Assembly: GCA_030606485.1 (NCBI GenBank)
Contig: JAUWGH010000002.1
Location: 1 to 64,000 of the forward strand
Direction: 5' to 3'
DNA length: 64,000 bases
Source of the DNA: Promethearchaeota archaeon
GTDB taxonomy: Archaea > Asgardarchaeota > Lokiarchaeia > Sigyniarchaeales > SOKP01
Shown here piece by piece: positions 36,524-46,087 of this stretch. Numbering within the stretch: the stretch's first letter is position 1; each line of letters starts with the position of its first letter. The translations under genes and the position numbers were made by a program. The notes beneath the pieces are model-generated. The model made no database searches, was not told the origin of the DNA, and saw nothing but the letters and a program-made list of their open reading frames with translations.

Positions 36524-37024
36524 TTAATAACCTCCTGCCGCAATTGCTGCGCCAGCTGAAATTTTACATACTAATTCATCATTTTGATTTTTAACAGTTA
36601 CATACAATTCACAAAACAATCTCATTGATTTTTCATGGAGCCATACCTTTCCAAATTTTGCTTTTGCAAAAAGAATATCACCTGGTTTAATTGCTACACA
36701 ATTTTCCCAATTATATTTATTGGAGGTATGAAGTAATTTAGTTGGGACTAAAGCTAAATCTCTCTCTACACCATCTTGTACTAATTTAACGCTCGGAAAG
36801 AGAGTATAAAAAGCTTTAACTGTATAAGAATTAGCAAAAGCATGACATGCGATAATACCTTCTTCCTCAGATCCTATATATTTTTTATCTGTAATTCCAA
36901 TACATTTCGCAAACTCAACCATTTTTCTGTATTTACATCTAATTTTTGCTTCGCCGGGAATTTCTACATTTGGAAGATTTTCAATTAAAAACTTAGCATT
37001 TTTCTTTATTTCTGCTTCATCCAT
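36524..37024 (-). CDS. MaoC-like N-terminal dehydratase subunit
   Basis: The 166-residue hot-dog protein resembles the non-catalytic MaoC_dehydrat_N (FAS1-type) domain. It has no D-x4-H site, but shows the GDILFAKAKFGKVWLHE strand pair and the C-terminal VCKISAGAAIAAGGY strand. It immediately precedes the catalytic MaoC gene. Together they should form one double hot-dog hydratase with the substrate pocket shared between chains. Confidence 0.8.
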   Translation of the reverse strand: MDEAEIKKNAKFLIENLPNVEIPGEAKIRCKYRKMVEFAKCIGITDKKYIGSEEEGIIACHAFANSYTVKAFYTLFPSVKLVQDGVERDLALVPTKLLHTSNKYNWENCVAIKPGDILFAKAKFGKVWLHEKSMRLFCELYVTVKNQNDELVCKISAGAAIAAGGY

Positions 37025-37143
37025 CTTTTATTCACTTAAAAATTGAAATAATCTCTTATTCTAAGTATTTATTTAATTTTAATTTCTTTTGAATTTTAAT
37101 TAATCATTTAATTTAATATTATTTAGTTTGGGTGAATTTATGA

Positions 37144-38013
37144 TTAATCTTTATTGATATCAGCAATTTCGGGTTTTTCTTTAAAAATGTTCATTAAAAT
37201 TACACCGATTATTATAACAAAGGTGGATATTAACTGTAAAGGTGTAATCATAGTACCTTCAATGATTAAAAGCTCTAGAAATACTGGAAGTAAGATATAA
37301 AGAGAATTATATGAAGGTACCAATTTAGATGCCTTTGCTTTTTTAGCAAAACCCCATTGTGTGATTAGGAATGCAAAAAACCCTGATAAAAATGATAATA
37401 AAAAGATAGGATTTAAAAATATATGTAAAGTAAATCCTTCTATCATTCCAAGATGTTTTAGAGTATTATCTATTCCGCCACAAGCCCCAGCAACTAAACC
37501 AAAAATTAGAGAGACAGCTATTGTTGTTTTTGCAGAAATAAATAAAAACACTATAAATATACCCGAAAAAATAATCATAACAATGATAAAATTTACCCAA
37601 TTAATATTGCTTTGATTTAATCCTATATCTTGGTAATAGATTTCTAATTCAAATAATGTATAACCAACAACTATAGTTCCAATTATAATTAAAACTACTC
37701 CAATATATTCAATTTTCTTAATTTTTTCTTTTAATATATATTTTGAAAAAATCATTAATATTATTACACCAATACCAAAAACTGAACTAAAAACAGTTGC
37801 AGTTGAGAATGCATTCCCTAATATTTGGTAAATAAATAGTGTATAGTTTAAAATTATCCCAATAACATAAATTAAAGGTTTTTTCCCTTTCTCTTTTAAT
37901 GATTTATCTCTAGAGAAAATATCAATGCCATATCTTTCCATTCCTTTCGCAAGATGTAGCTGGATCGTATTAAATAATCCAAACAATATTCCCAAGAAAA
38001 TATTTCCAGCCAA
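37144..38013 (-). CDS. DMT-superfamily (EamA/NIPA-like) membrane protein
   Basis: The 289-residue protein has about nine to ten membrane helices in the drug/metabolite transporter pattern, with helix 1 starting MAGNIFLGILFGLFNTIQLH. A repeat-like helix (VVLIIIGTIVVGYTLF) and a final helix (LISTFVIIIGVILMNIF) match the ends of the two EamA halves. NIPA-type relatives move Mg2+ and others move metabolites. The substrate is unknown. It is transcribed alone. Confidence 0.72.
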   Translation of the reverse strand: MAGNIFLGILFGLFNTIQLHLAKGMERYGIDIFSRDKSLKEKGKKPLIYVIGIILNYTLFIYQILGNAFSTATVFSSVFGIGVIILMIFSKYILKEKIKKIEYIGVVLIIIGTIVVGYTLFELEIYYQDIGLNQSNINWVNFIIVMIIFSGIFIVFLFISAKTTIAVSLIFGLVAGACGGIDNTLKHLGMIEGFTLHIFLNPIFLLSFLSGFFAFLITQWGFAKKAKASKLVPSYNSLYILLPVFLELLIIEGTMITPLQLISTFVIIIGVILMNIFKEKPEIADINKD

Positions 38014-38126
38014 GTTTAAATTACCTTAATTTAATTATAATTATAAGGTTAATATTTTATTAATGATTAATTCTACTTAAAAATAAATAAAACTAAATAT
38101 TTGAATTTCTGATTGATTTTAATAAT

Positions 38127-39482
38127 TTGGGAGATATGAATTTAGAACCTTTTTTTAATCCGAAATCTTTAGTAATAATTGGCGCTTCAAGAAAAGAATT
38201 TACATTTAACCAAACTGTTTTAAGGAACTTATTAGATATCAGATTTAGGGGAAATATTTACATAATTAATCCAAATACAGATGAGCTTTTGGGTATCCGA
38301 TCTTATAATGATCTCTCATCACTGCCTGAAGTTCCAGAATTAGCAATAATTATGCTAAGAAATAATTTAAAAGATTTATTCGAAGAATTGGGAAAATTTG
38401 GTATAAAAAATGTAATGATTGAATCAGAATTAGGAGAAAAAAGCATAAATGGGAAGGTAATTCAAGAATTGGGAGAAACTTGTTACAAATATGATATTAG
38501 ATATATGGGTCCCTCTATGATTGGTGTCATGAATTATATTGATAATTTTACAACTTCGATTATTCCAGTTAGACGTCATATTCTTCAAAAAAATCGTGGA
38601 TTAAAATATGGAGTTAGCATAATTATCGAATCAGGAGGGCTCGCAGGGGGATTAGGGTGGTGGAGTCCATCTCAAAATTTACCTATTTCAAAAGTAATAC
38701 ATCTTGGTGAAGGATATAAAATTGACATTGCAGATACGCTATTTTATCTAGAAAAAGATGAGACAACAAGAGTTATTGCTCTTTTTTTAAGACAAATCGA
38801 TCAAACATTAATTGATGCAGTATCAAATATTGCACCAATTAAACCAATTCTATTTTTTTATGTTGGAAAAGATACTGTTGCTGAAGAATCATTGAAAACA
38901 GCTGGGGGTCTTGCAGTTCAAAATTATATTGAACTTTTTGAATTCTCAAAATTATTTCTCTGGCTTCCAAAACCAGGTGGAAATAAATTAGGAATTATAG
39001 GACCATCTTCCGGCGCAATTTTATTAATCGTTAAAGAAATGAGAAAACAAGGTCTCAGTTTGGCAAAACCTTCGCAAATGAGTCAAGATTTAATATCAAT
39101 GAAAATTGGTGGATCGACTTGTGAATATGGCAATCCAGTGGATTATTGGCCCCCAAAGAAGTTCATAGGAACTGAGATTTGTACAATTTATTATTTAGGA
39201 AGTGAAATTTTATTAAATGATGATAATGTTGATGGTTTAATTTTAGCTCTAGAATTTTTTCAAGAAATTGAATTCGATTTCTATATTTTTTCCAAAATAA
39301 AAGAAAAATTCCCGAATAAACCAATAATCACTTTGTTGATCCAAGCGGAACAAGAAGGTGCAAAACGAGTTGTTGACATTACGACTGAATTAAAGATCCC
39401 TGTTTTTGAAAATGAAGTTGAACGAGCAGTTCGGGGCTATGCAATGCTGTTAAAATATTATAAAGATATAAAAAAAGAATAA
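38127..39482 (+). CDS. CoA-binding protein of the ADP-forming acyl-CoA synthetase type, likely lacking the phospho-His
   Basis: The 451-residue protein looks like the alpha part of NDP-forming acyl-CoA synthetases: a CoA-binding Rossmann domain (LVIIGASRKEFTFNQTVLRN) and two flavodoxin-like ligase domains (IIESGGLAGG, then LGIIGPSSGAIL). In active enzymes the second domain ends with a phospho-accepting His in an SHTG-like motif. Here the aligned stretch reads LKTAGGLA with no His. It may be a non-catalytic CoA-binding protein or use another residue. The start may be TTG 38127 or ATG 38136. No beta subunit is adjacent. Confidence 0.75.
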   Translation: MGDMNLEPFFNPKSLVIIGASRKEFTFNQTVLRNLLDIRFRGNIYIINPNTDELLGIRSYNDLSSLPEVPELAIIMLRNNLKDLFEELGKFGIKNVMIESELGEKSINGKVIQELGETCYKYDIRYMGPSMIGVMNYIDNFTTSIIPVRRHILQKNRGLKYGVSIIIESGGLAGGLGWWSPSQNLPISKVIHLGEGYKIDIADTLFYLEKDETTRVIALFLRQIDQTLIDAVSNIAPIKPILFFYVGKDTVAEESLKTAGGLAVQNYIELFEFSKLFLWLPKPGGNKLGIIGPSSGAILLIVKEMRKQGLSLAKPSQMSQDLISMKIGGSTCEYGNPVDYWPPKKFIGTEICTIYYLGSEILLNDDNVDGLILALEFFQEIEFDFYIFSKIKEKFPNKPIITLLIQAEQEGAKRVVDITTELKIPVFENEVERAVRGYAMLLKYYKDIKKE

Positions 39483-39509
39483 TTTTTTATTAAAAAATTA
39501 AAAAAAAAA

Positions 39510-40760
39510 TTAACTAAAAATATTTTTCCATTTATCTGGAATCTTTACTCTTTCTTCCATAAGTGAAAGAACAAACACCTTTTCGCCACATTTACACTTT
39601 TCAGACTCAAATAGATAAAATTCAAATTTTTCCTCTGATTCAGTTTCAATCCAAGAACATTTTTGCACAATTGAAAACTCGGCAATTTCTCCACAAATAC
39701 AATGTATTGCTGTTTCAGGTGTATAATTTGGCATTATTAAACTAAAATCTTTGGTCTTCTCAAACTTGCAGGAATTTAATAGAGTATTAATGTCATCTTT
39801 TAACTCTTCTTTTAATTCAACTTCGAATTTTTCAATTTCTCCATTTAAAACTTTAATATTTTTTAAAATTAAAAAATTATCAACTTCTTCTGTTATCTTT
39901 TTAGGACCAATAGGTTCCATATATTTTTCTTTAATTATCTCTGGAATAGGAAATGGTTCTACTCCTGGGGGATATTCAAATGTGAAAAAATATTGTGTTA
40001 TTCCACCTCTTAATACCTGTTCATTGATCAATTTTAAATTCTTGTAATCGCTAGAACTTAATGAGAATTTGATTAATTCTAAAGGTATTTTCTTGTCAAG
40101 TAGAATATTATGGATATTATCTAATGTAATTTGAACAAATTCTTTTAATAAAAGTATTTTTTCTCTATTTTCTTGATAAAATATTTTTTTATTTTCCTCC
40201 TTAAAATCATTCCATTTTTGAACTATCCGAGAGCGTAAAAATTGTGGGAGAAAACATAGAAAACAAAGGGGAATCATAAGATAAAAAGTAAAATCAGGAG
40301 GTATGATATAAATAAGAATTACTAAAATACAAAGCGGTAACATACCGATTAAACCATTTTTTCTTAATTTTGAATTCAATGAGGTTGTTATGTCGTTTTC
40401 TTGAGCGATTTCTTCTGCTTTAGATTTTAAGTCTGAAATAGTAGGTTCTATTTGTTGTTGTTCAAAAGTTTCTTGCATAAAAGCTGCAGTAGTTTCATCT
40501 AATTCATTCATATTCTTCTTTAACATATCCATATATTTTTCTAAAATGCGATCTCGATAAATATAATCGAATATATCTTCAGAAATTGAATCTATAAATT
40601 TTGAAATAAAGAGTTGTTTTTCTATTTTAACTATAGTCTCTTGATCTAAACCTAAGGCTTCCTGAATTAATTGTCCTTGAGTTTTTTTAACAGGCTCCTC
40701 TTCATTTTCTGCTTCTTGTTCGGAGTTTTCAGAAGTATTAGTATCTTTTTCTCTTTTCAT
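39510..40760 (-). CDS. membrane-anchored hypothetical protein with C-terminal Cys motif
   Basis: From the ATG at 40760 (an in-frame longer version reaches 40820), the 416-residue protein has an acidic, helical N-terminal domain (1-140). A membrane hairpin follows (about 143-180, GLIGMLPLCILVILIYIIPP then FYLMIPLCFLCFLPQF). Then come a long helical region and a C-terminal domain with CxC motifs (IHCICGE, EKCKCGE) that may bind zinc. No family is recognised. It converges on the CoA-binding gene. Confidence 0.65.
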   Translation of the reverse strand: MKREKDTNTSENSEQEAENEEEPVKKTQGQLIQEALGLDQETIVKIEKQLFISKFIDSISEDIFDYIYRDRILEKYMDMLKKNMNELDETTAAFMQETFEQQQIEPTISDLKSKAEEIAQENDITTSLNSKLRKNGLIGMLPLCILVILIYIIPPDFTFYLMIPLCFLCFLPQFLRSRIVQKWNDFKEENKKIFYQENREKILLLKEFVQITLDNIHNILLDKKIPLELIKFSLSSSDYKNLKLINEQVLRGGITQYFFTFEYPPGVEPFPIPEIIKEKYMEPIGPKKITEEVDNFLILKNIKVLNGEIEKFEVELKEELKDDINTLLNSCKFEKTKDFSLIMPNYTPETAIHCICGEIAEFSIVQKCSWIETESEEKFEFYLFESEKCKCGEKVFVLSLMEERVKIPDKWKNIFS

Positions 40761-40869
40761 AATTAATTCAATAAAGCATAGAGACTTTATATAATTTATT
40801 CTATTGAGAATTAATCTCAAATGAAGAATTGATAAAAAGAGTGCTTAAATAAATTTAAATTATATTTAT

Positions 40870-41094
40870 TTAAGGCACAGACTCTACATATTTAACTTCA
40901 GGAATTACTTGTTTTAATGCTCTTTCAATCCCAAGTTTGAGAGTCATTTGCGAGTAAGCACATCCACGACAATGGCCTTGTAATCTTACTTTTACAACCC
41001 CATCATCCGTCACTTCAACAAGTTCAACATCGCCACCATCCATTTGCAACTGCGGCCTTATTTTTTCAATTATTTCATTTACTTTTTCTTTCAT
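40870..41094 (-). CDS. nfu: Nfu-type Fe-S cluster carrier
   Basis: The 74-residue protein is a lone NifU C-terminal domain. It has IRPQLQMDGGDVELVEV and the cluster-binding CxxC in GHCRGCAYSQMTLKLGIERA (Cys40 and Cys43). Dimers hold a [4Fe-4S] cluster between the CxxC pairs and pass it to target enzymes. The many ferredoxin-type proteins in this window are plausible clients, but there is no operon link. Confidence 0.94.
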   Translation of the reverse strand: MKEKVNEIIEKIRPQLQMDGGDVELVEVTDDGVVKVRLQGHCRGCAYSQMTLKLGIERALKQVIPEVKYVESVP

Positions 41095-41347
41095 TTCAAA
41101 TTACCTCAGTTTTTTATAATAATTGATGTATTCAATTTAATAGCTATGGAATTAGCTTATTATCTGTTCTTATTATAAAATATAAGATATGTATTGTAAA
41201 TAAGTTTAAAGAATTTTATCAGTTAAAACTTTACCTTATAAAAAATAAAGTGAAAAAACTATTTTCCAAAACTTTCGTTTTGAAATAACCTTTTTCATAA
41301 ATATTGTTTAAATTTGGTGAAGAAGAAAAGCAGAAAAACATCTAATT

Positions 41348-42064
41348 TTACAAAGTTCGTCCAATTCCGTAATATATTAGTAATCCCGATGTAAACAATA
41401 CAATTATTACGAGAACACTATATATAGACTTGAATATTGGTTCTTGCCAAGTATTAAATAGTATGGCTCCATATAATGTAGATATCATTCCAGTGATACC
41501 AATAAGAAACATTTTCAATTTCTTTTTTAAATTTTGATCAATAAATTTACGGGATAATCGTATTGAATAAAAGATTGAAGGAACAACGATAAAAAAGGTA
41601 AAAAAAATATAGGCTAAAATAAAAAAAACCCAACTATAAACAGGTGTCCAATTTTCAGTGAGGGTTATTCCTCCTGGAAAAAGATGTATTGAAACACATC
41701 CTAAAGCATAAAAGAAAACAATAAGAAAATATTTCTTGTTAGTAAAATCCACTTTAAGAATAATATTTATAAAAGCAATAATAAAAATGAAAGAAAAGAT
41801 GGTTAAAAATGAAGCTAAATAATACAACAAATAAAGAACGATCTCTACTTCGGCAAAAGTCACTAAAAAATATATAATATTTATTGTCAAACCAGCACCC
41901 AGTATTATATAAAATGAACTCAAAGTTATTGATGCACGATCTCTTTTTCTTTTTAATACTTTGTATGCAATTATTAGCAAAAATAATACAAGAAATGGAT
42001 TCACGATAAGAATAAATAATGTCCGTATCCATTCTGTTCCTTGAAAAATCAAGATTCCCTCCAA
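41348..42064 (-). CDS. seven-helix membrane protein, hypothetical
   Basis: The 238-residue protein has seven hydrophobic helices connected by short loops (at about 12-34, 44-66, 74-98, 110-127, 142-168, 185-206 and 213-234). The topology resembles the sensory 7TM modules found at the N-termini of some histidine kinases, but no signalling domain follows. No retinal Lys or GPCR motif is visible. It lies beside the E1-like gene on the same strand, 112 bases away. Confidence 0.68.
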   Translation of the reverse strand: MEGILIFQGTEWIRTLFILIVNPFLVLFLLIIAYKVLKRKRDRASITLSSFYIILGAGLTINIIYFLVTFAEVEIVLYLLYYLASFLTIFSFIFIIAFINIILKVDFTNKKYFLIVFFYALGCVSIHLFPGGITLTENWTPVYSWVFFILAYIFFTFFIVVPSIFYSIRLSRKFIDQNLKKKLKMFLIGITGMISTLYGAILFNTWQEPIFKSIYSVLVIIVLFTSGLLIYYGIGRTL

Positions 42065-42176
42065 CGTAAATAATAATAATTTTTTTAAAAATTTTTTACC
42101 CTAAAATATCAATAATATAAATAGATATATATATTTAAACAATTAGGTGATGATTTATTCTAATTAATCTCTCTAA

Positions 42177-43031
42177 TTAACCAACTCTAAAATTAATTGG
42201 TTTCATTTGAATGTAATCATAACCTATAATATTTGGTGCTAAAATCTTTTGTTTAATTTTTAGTAATCCAGAGAAGATAACTTCAAAAGAAAGATAGGAT
42301 GCAATCATCCTTACCCATGGTGCAAATGATATAAGGGGAAGCTTTCCGGAGAGAAGTCCTTCAACCGTACCCTTTTCTCGATCATATGTTTTTAATATGC
42401 TTGGGAATTGTTGCATCATTTTAAGTATCCGTTTTTTCATATTCAAAAGAAGTTCTTTAGACTCTTTGATCTCATTTATGGTCATTTCATTGGTATAAAA
42501 TCCATAACACGTTTCATAATCAATGCTTTTAGTAGTAAACCACCACGCCCAAAGATAAGGAATTCCCCAAGATTCCAACAGAGGAATGTTCCTCTTTAAA
42601 CATTCACGGGCGATTAAAATTGATGCAACTGGATCGTCAAGAGTTAAAACGGATGTTGCTGTGTTTCTCAATAATTTAGAAATGTTTTTTTCACTAACTT
42701 CATAATATTTATAAACAGTTATATCTGAATCCTTTTTTCTGAGAAGCTTTTCGATTATATCAACTTTATATTTGCCTATATCCTCTCTAGTACATATTTG
42801 TCTATTAAGATTCGATTCCTTAAATGTTTGATTATCACATATTGTAAGATATTCGATCCCAGACATAGCAAGTTGCTCTGCCACTGATCCTCCTAGTCCA
42901 CCCAAGCCAAAAATAGTGATGGATGAACTTCGTAATTTTTCTTGTTCTAAAATTTTTATAGGTCCAATATTTCTTTTAATTCGATTCCAATAAGAATCTG
43001 ACCAATTTTGTGGTCTTCTTTTTTCAAACAT
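42177..43031 (-). CDS. E1-like (ThiF/MoeB/UBA) adenylyltransferase
   Basis: The 284-residue protein has the nucleotide-binding core of E1 enzymes: FGLGGLGGSVAEQLAMSGI (about 41-59), the acidic strand end ICDNQTFKESNLNRQICTRED with the ATP-contacting Asp/Asn/Arg (about 68-88) and the GKYKVDIIEKL helix. These enzymes adenylate the C-terminus of a ubiquitin-like or sulfur-carrier protein. The paired CxxC zinc site of ThiF/MoeB is not visible. It is followed by two GNAT genes and a TPR gene in the reverse genomic order, all on the minus strand. A ubiquitin-like partner is not evident nearby. Confidence 0.88.
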   Translation of the reverse strand: MFEKRRPQNWSDSYWNRIKRNIGPIKILEQEKLRSSSITIFGLGGLGGSVAEQLAMSGIEYLTICDNQTFKESNLNRQICTREDIGKYKVDIIEKLLRKKDSDITVYKYYEVSEKNISKLLRNTATSVLTLDDPVASILIARECLKRNIPLLESWGIPYLWAWWFTTKSIDYETCYGFYTNEMTINEIKESKELLLNMKKRILKMMQQFPSILKTYDREKGTVEGLLSGKLPLISFAPWVRMIASYLSFEVIFSGLLKIKQKILAPNIIGYDYIQMKPINFRVG

Positions 43032-43102
43032 AATTAATCTCTAAAATTAATCTATAATAATTTATAAATCAAAATGTTTGGTGAGATGTGTTATGATAAC
43101 AC

Positions 43103-44014
43103 TTAGAGTGTGAATTCTAAAATTAAATGTGTTCGAGGATTGGATAAATCTAGTTTGAATTTAGCAATTTGAGCGGTTACTTTTTGGCTACTTTCAATGG
43201 GAGTTGATGAATATCGTATATGTCTTTTATATGCTAGATCAAACATATTTTTACTTAATAATAGCCCAACACCTTTTTTACGATGCTCTTTATCTACTGC
43301 AATAGTAAACGGAGCGAAGGAGTCATAATTTCCTTGTTCATTTCTTCTGAATGGATTGGGAGTACTAGCCATACAACCAACTATCTCACCAGTTTTTTTA
43401 TATCTCACAAAAAGGAACATAAAAAGAGCTCCATATTCTTTCACAAATAGTACATAATTATGAAAGAGACTCCCGCTGTCTGGAGTTAATATTGATTCAG
43501 GTGCCAAATTTCTAGCATTTATTTCTAAAAAGATCCTTTTGAGGCTCATTAATTCGTCCCAATCTTTGGGATGGAACAGCTCATATTCACTAAAGTCAAA
43601 TTTATCCATTTCTTTTTCAGGAATCCTTTTGAAATATCCTTCCCACGATACCTCTTTAATCTTAACAAAAAAGCCATTTTTTATGAACAAATCCTGATAA
43701 ATAGGTGGATTCACAGGTTTACCAATAAAAAGGTCTGTTTTACTCCCTTCTTCCATAAAACCCCATCCATAGATAATCGTTGGAATATTAATTGGACCTC
43801 GAATTGATTTAAAATTATTATCTTTAGCATAGTTAATTAATGCCCTAATTAAAAATTCAATCTTTTCTTCATTATCATCTATAACACCAAAGAACCCAAA
43901 ATATAATGTCTCTCTATCACGGTAAAAAATTAGTACATGTCCTGCAATATGCCCTCTATCGATTATTTCAGTAAATAGTATAGATTTTGCATGAAAATGA
44001 TTGAGATCAAACAA
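43103..44014 (-). CDS. GNAT-like acetyltransferase, probably 5'-extended and frame-broken
   Basis: The 303-residue frame from the TTG at 44014 has a GNAT fold: GHIAGHVLIFYRD (strands), and the acetyl-CoA loop in FTIAVDKEHRKKGVGLLLSKNMF (about 222-244). The coding signal continues upstream to 44139: a stop-free stretch encodes a plausible N-terminus (HFVSDIHEILKNLQLGTTIP, then IWPEFSKYILFDL) that would begin at the ATG at 44132 if the 11-T tract (44116-44126) were one base shorter. The true protein is thus perhaps 40 residues longer. It is adjacent to a second GNAT gene. The substrate is unknown. Confidence 0.78.
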   Translation of the reverse strand: MFDLNHFHAKSILFTEIIDRGHIAGHVLIFYRDRETLYFGFFGVIDDNEEKIEFLIRALINYAKDNNFKSIRGPINIPTIIYGWGFMEEGSKTDLFIGKPVNPPIYQDLFIKNGFFVKIKEVSWEGYFKRIPEKEMDKFDFSEYELFHPKDWDELMSLKRIFLEINARNLAPESILTPDSGSLFHNYVLFVKEYGALFMFLFVRYKKTGEIVGCMASTPNPFRRNEQGNYDSFAPFTIAVDKEHRKKGVGLLLSKNMFDLAYKRHIRYSSTPIESSQKVTAQIAKFKLDLSNPRTHLILEFTL

Positions 44015-44152
44015 GATATATTTACTAAATTCTGGCCATATAGGAATAGTGGTTCCTAATTGGAGATTTTTTAAAATTTCGTGAATATCACTAACAAAAT
44101 GTATATCTAATTTAATTTTTTTTTTTAATCATTTTAATTAACAATTATTGAT

Positions 44153-45370
44153 TCATATATTGAAAATATCCCAATTAGGATAAATTGTTTTAAGAAATTC
44201 CTCAGTTTCGCTAAGTAATTTTATATTCTTACTAATCTCATTCTTACAATATACAAAAACGATTATGTCTTCAAGAACCCTTTTTTGTTTATTATATCTC
44301 CAACTTGGAATATATCCTGTTGGTTTCAAACCTGCATTGAGGAAAATTATTTGATGGGTTGGTATATATGCCGATACAAAACATTCAAAATAACGAATAT
44401 TTGATTTCAATATCAATTCTTTTACTTGCTCTACAAAAACAAATAATTCTTCAATATTATCAACTTTATATGTTGTTTGTTCAATAGTTTGAATGAGTGA
44501 GTGATGGATAAATCTAATATTTGATTCACTATTTTTAATTGAAATCGTTATTAGTTCATTCCCAAACCTATCTTTTTCGATCCTCCTTATTAATTGATTT
44601 TTAATTTCACTAACTTTTGATTCATTGAATTTTAACTCAGGATTTTTAACGATAGGAATATCCAGATTATATTTTTTAAAAGCATAATAATAACATTTTA
44701 ACACTTGATGGGTAATCTTAGGTGTTTCTTTACTCCGATATTTCTGTAATGCTTCTTTATCATACATAATATAAATAAATTCAGATTCCTCACGATTAAA
44801 GAAAATATCTTTATTGGGTAAGAATGCAATTGGATCCAATCCTAAAAATCTTCCCATATATTGGGATTTTGTATGAGCTGAACGGACTTCACAATACCAT
44901 AATAGAACCTTATTTTTATAGAGTTTTAGAATTGAATACAAACACGCATTCGAGAGTTTTACAAGATCGGTTAGCCCTTGATGTGTTTTTTTGATAGCAA
45001 AACCATGAAATGTTCCACTTTTATTCTCAATATCTACATGAAAGGCGGTACAACCAATAACTTCATCTGCATTGATCTTAAACACTACCCAATGAAATTC
45101 CGGATCTTTTATCATTTTTTGAACTTCTATTTCATCTTCCAGTTCTTTGTAAGGGTAAGAACCGCGATACACCTCCTTAAAAATCTGTGCTATTTCTTTA
45201 GCTTCACTTGGCTTTGCTAGTTGAATGCTCGGTTTAATTTTACGACTTGATTTAGTACTAAAAGAAATTCCTTTATGAAGATTAAGGTCTCTAAATTTTG
45301 GAAAAGAATTAAGAAAATCTTCAATAGTTCTTACGGGTTTTTTAGTAATAATTTCTTTTTTTAACATCAT
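44153..45370 (-). CDS. GNAT-like N-acetyltransferase, two-domain
   Basis: The 405-residue protein has a first GNAT domain (about 48-200: SIQLAKPSEAKEIAQIFKEV, then VIGCTAFHVDIENKSGTFHG). A second, more diverged domain (about 260-400) ends near GLKPTGYIPSWRYNKQKR, which resembles the AstA/bacterial GNAT C-terminal half. The classical acetyl-CoA loop is weak (KKTHQGLTDLVKLSN). It starts after 56 bases in the operon with the TPR gene and is followed by the other GNAT and the E1-like gene. Confidence 0.72.
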   Translation of the reverse strand: MMLKKEIITKKPVRTIEDFLNSFPKFRDLNLHKGISFSTKSSRKIKPSIQLAKPSEAKEIAQIFKEVYRGSYPYKELEDEIEVQKMIKDPEFHWVVFKINADEVIGCTAFHVDIENKSGTFHGFAIKKTHQGLTDLVKLSNACLYSILKLYKNKVLLWYCEVRSAHTKSQYMGRFLGLDPIAFLPNKDIFFNREESEFIYIMYDKEALQKYRSKETPKITHQVLKCYYYAFKKYNLDIPIVKNPELKFNESKVSEIKNQLIRRIEKDRFGNELITISIKNSESNIRFIHHSLIQTIEQTTYKVDNIEELFVFVEQVKELILKSNIRYFECFVSAYIPTHQIIFLNAGLKPTGYIPSWRYNKQKRVLEDIIVFVYCKNEISKNIKLLSETEEFLKTIYPNWDIFNI

Positions 45371-45425
45371 TTACAAACACCTACTCTATATGTCTGTATA
45401 GAATTAATTTTATATTTCGAAAAGA

Positions 45426-45818
45426 TTAAAAAAATGGACCATATTTGATGTAAGTTTCTATTAATGTATGGCGCAAAAACTGTATTCTAGAATTATCTGG
45501 ATTCAATCGTCCTGCCTTTTCAATAGTTTTTTTTGCCGTATCGATATTTCCTTGATCAACTAAAGTAATCGTGAGTAATCCCCACGCCTCTTCCTTTGAT
45601 ACGTTAAGTTCAGTTGCTGAAGTAAAGCATTCTATAGCTTCTTCTTTTTTTCCTAAACGGCGTTTTGCTATACCAAGTAGAAGCCAAGCCTCATCATTTG
45701 CGGGATCTTTTTTTACTATTTTATCTAGGTACTTTTCTGCTTTAACATTTTTTTTTTCGTCTAAATATTCCGTTGCCTTACTGATCTGCTTTTCTAAGAA
45801 TGATTTATCTAGTTGCAT
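45426..45818 (-). CDS. TPR protein
   Basis: The 130-residue protein contains about three tetratricopeptide repeats (NDEAWLLLGIAKRRLGKKEE is a typical one, with W-x2-L-G and A-x3-L-G positions). Such solenoids bind partner proteins. It is the first gene of the minus-strand run TPR, GNAT, GNAT, E1-like, which suggests it scaffolds or recruits substrate for these enzymes. A direct link is unproven. Confidence 0.85.
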   Translation of the reverse strand: MQLDKSFLEKQISKATEYLDEKKNVKAEKYLDKIVKKDPANDEAWLLLGIAKRRLGKKEEAIECFTSATELNVSKEEAWGLLTITLVDQGNIDTAKKTIEKAGRLNPDNSRIQFLRHTLIETYIKYGPFF

Positions 45819-46087
45819 GTTTCTGTCAATTCTATAAAATTTTACTTGTTAATTTTAATCTTATATCGATTGTATATTTATATATATCTATTATTGGATA
45901 ACTAATTCTAATTAAATGATTTTTTTTATAAGGATTTTGTAATTAATAACAAAAGAAAATAAATTTTTATATTCAATTTTAAGAATTTTTATCAAAAATT
46001 TCTTTATTCAATTCAGAAATAATTTTAAATGCCTTTCTAAATATAAAGTGTTTTTTAATAAATTAGTCCTTAAATAATAAAATTTGA

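Noticed and set aside
41330-41349. Third copy of the 180-bp repeat
   Set aside because: Only about 20 bases resemble the repeat start, with a two-base gap and no further match. It may be chance in AT-rich sequence.
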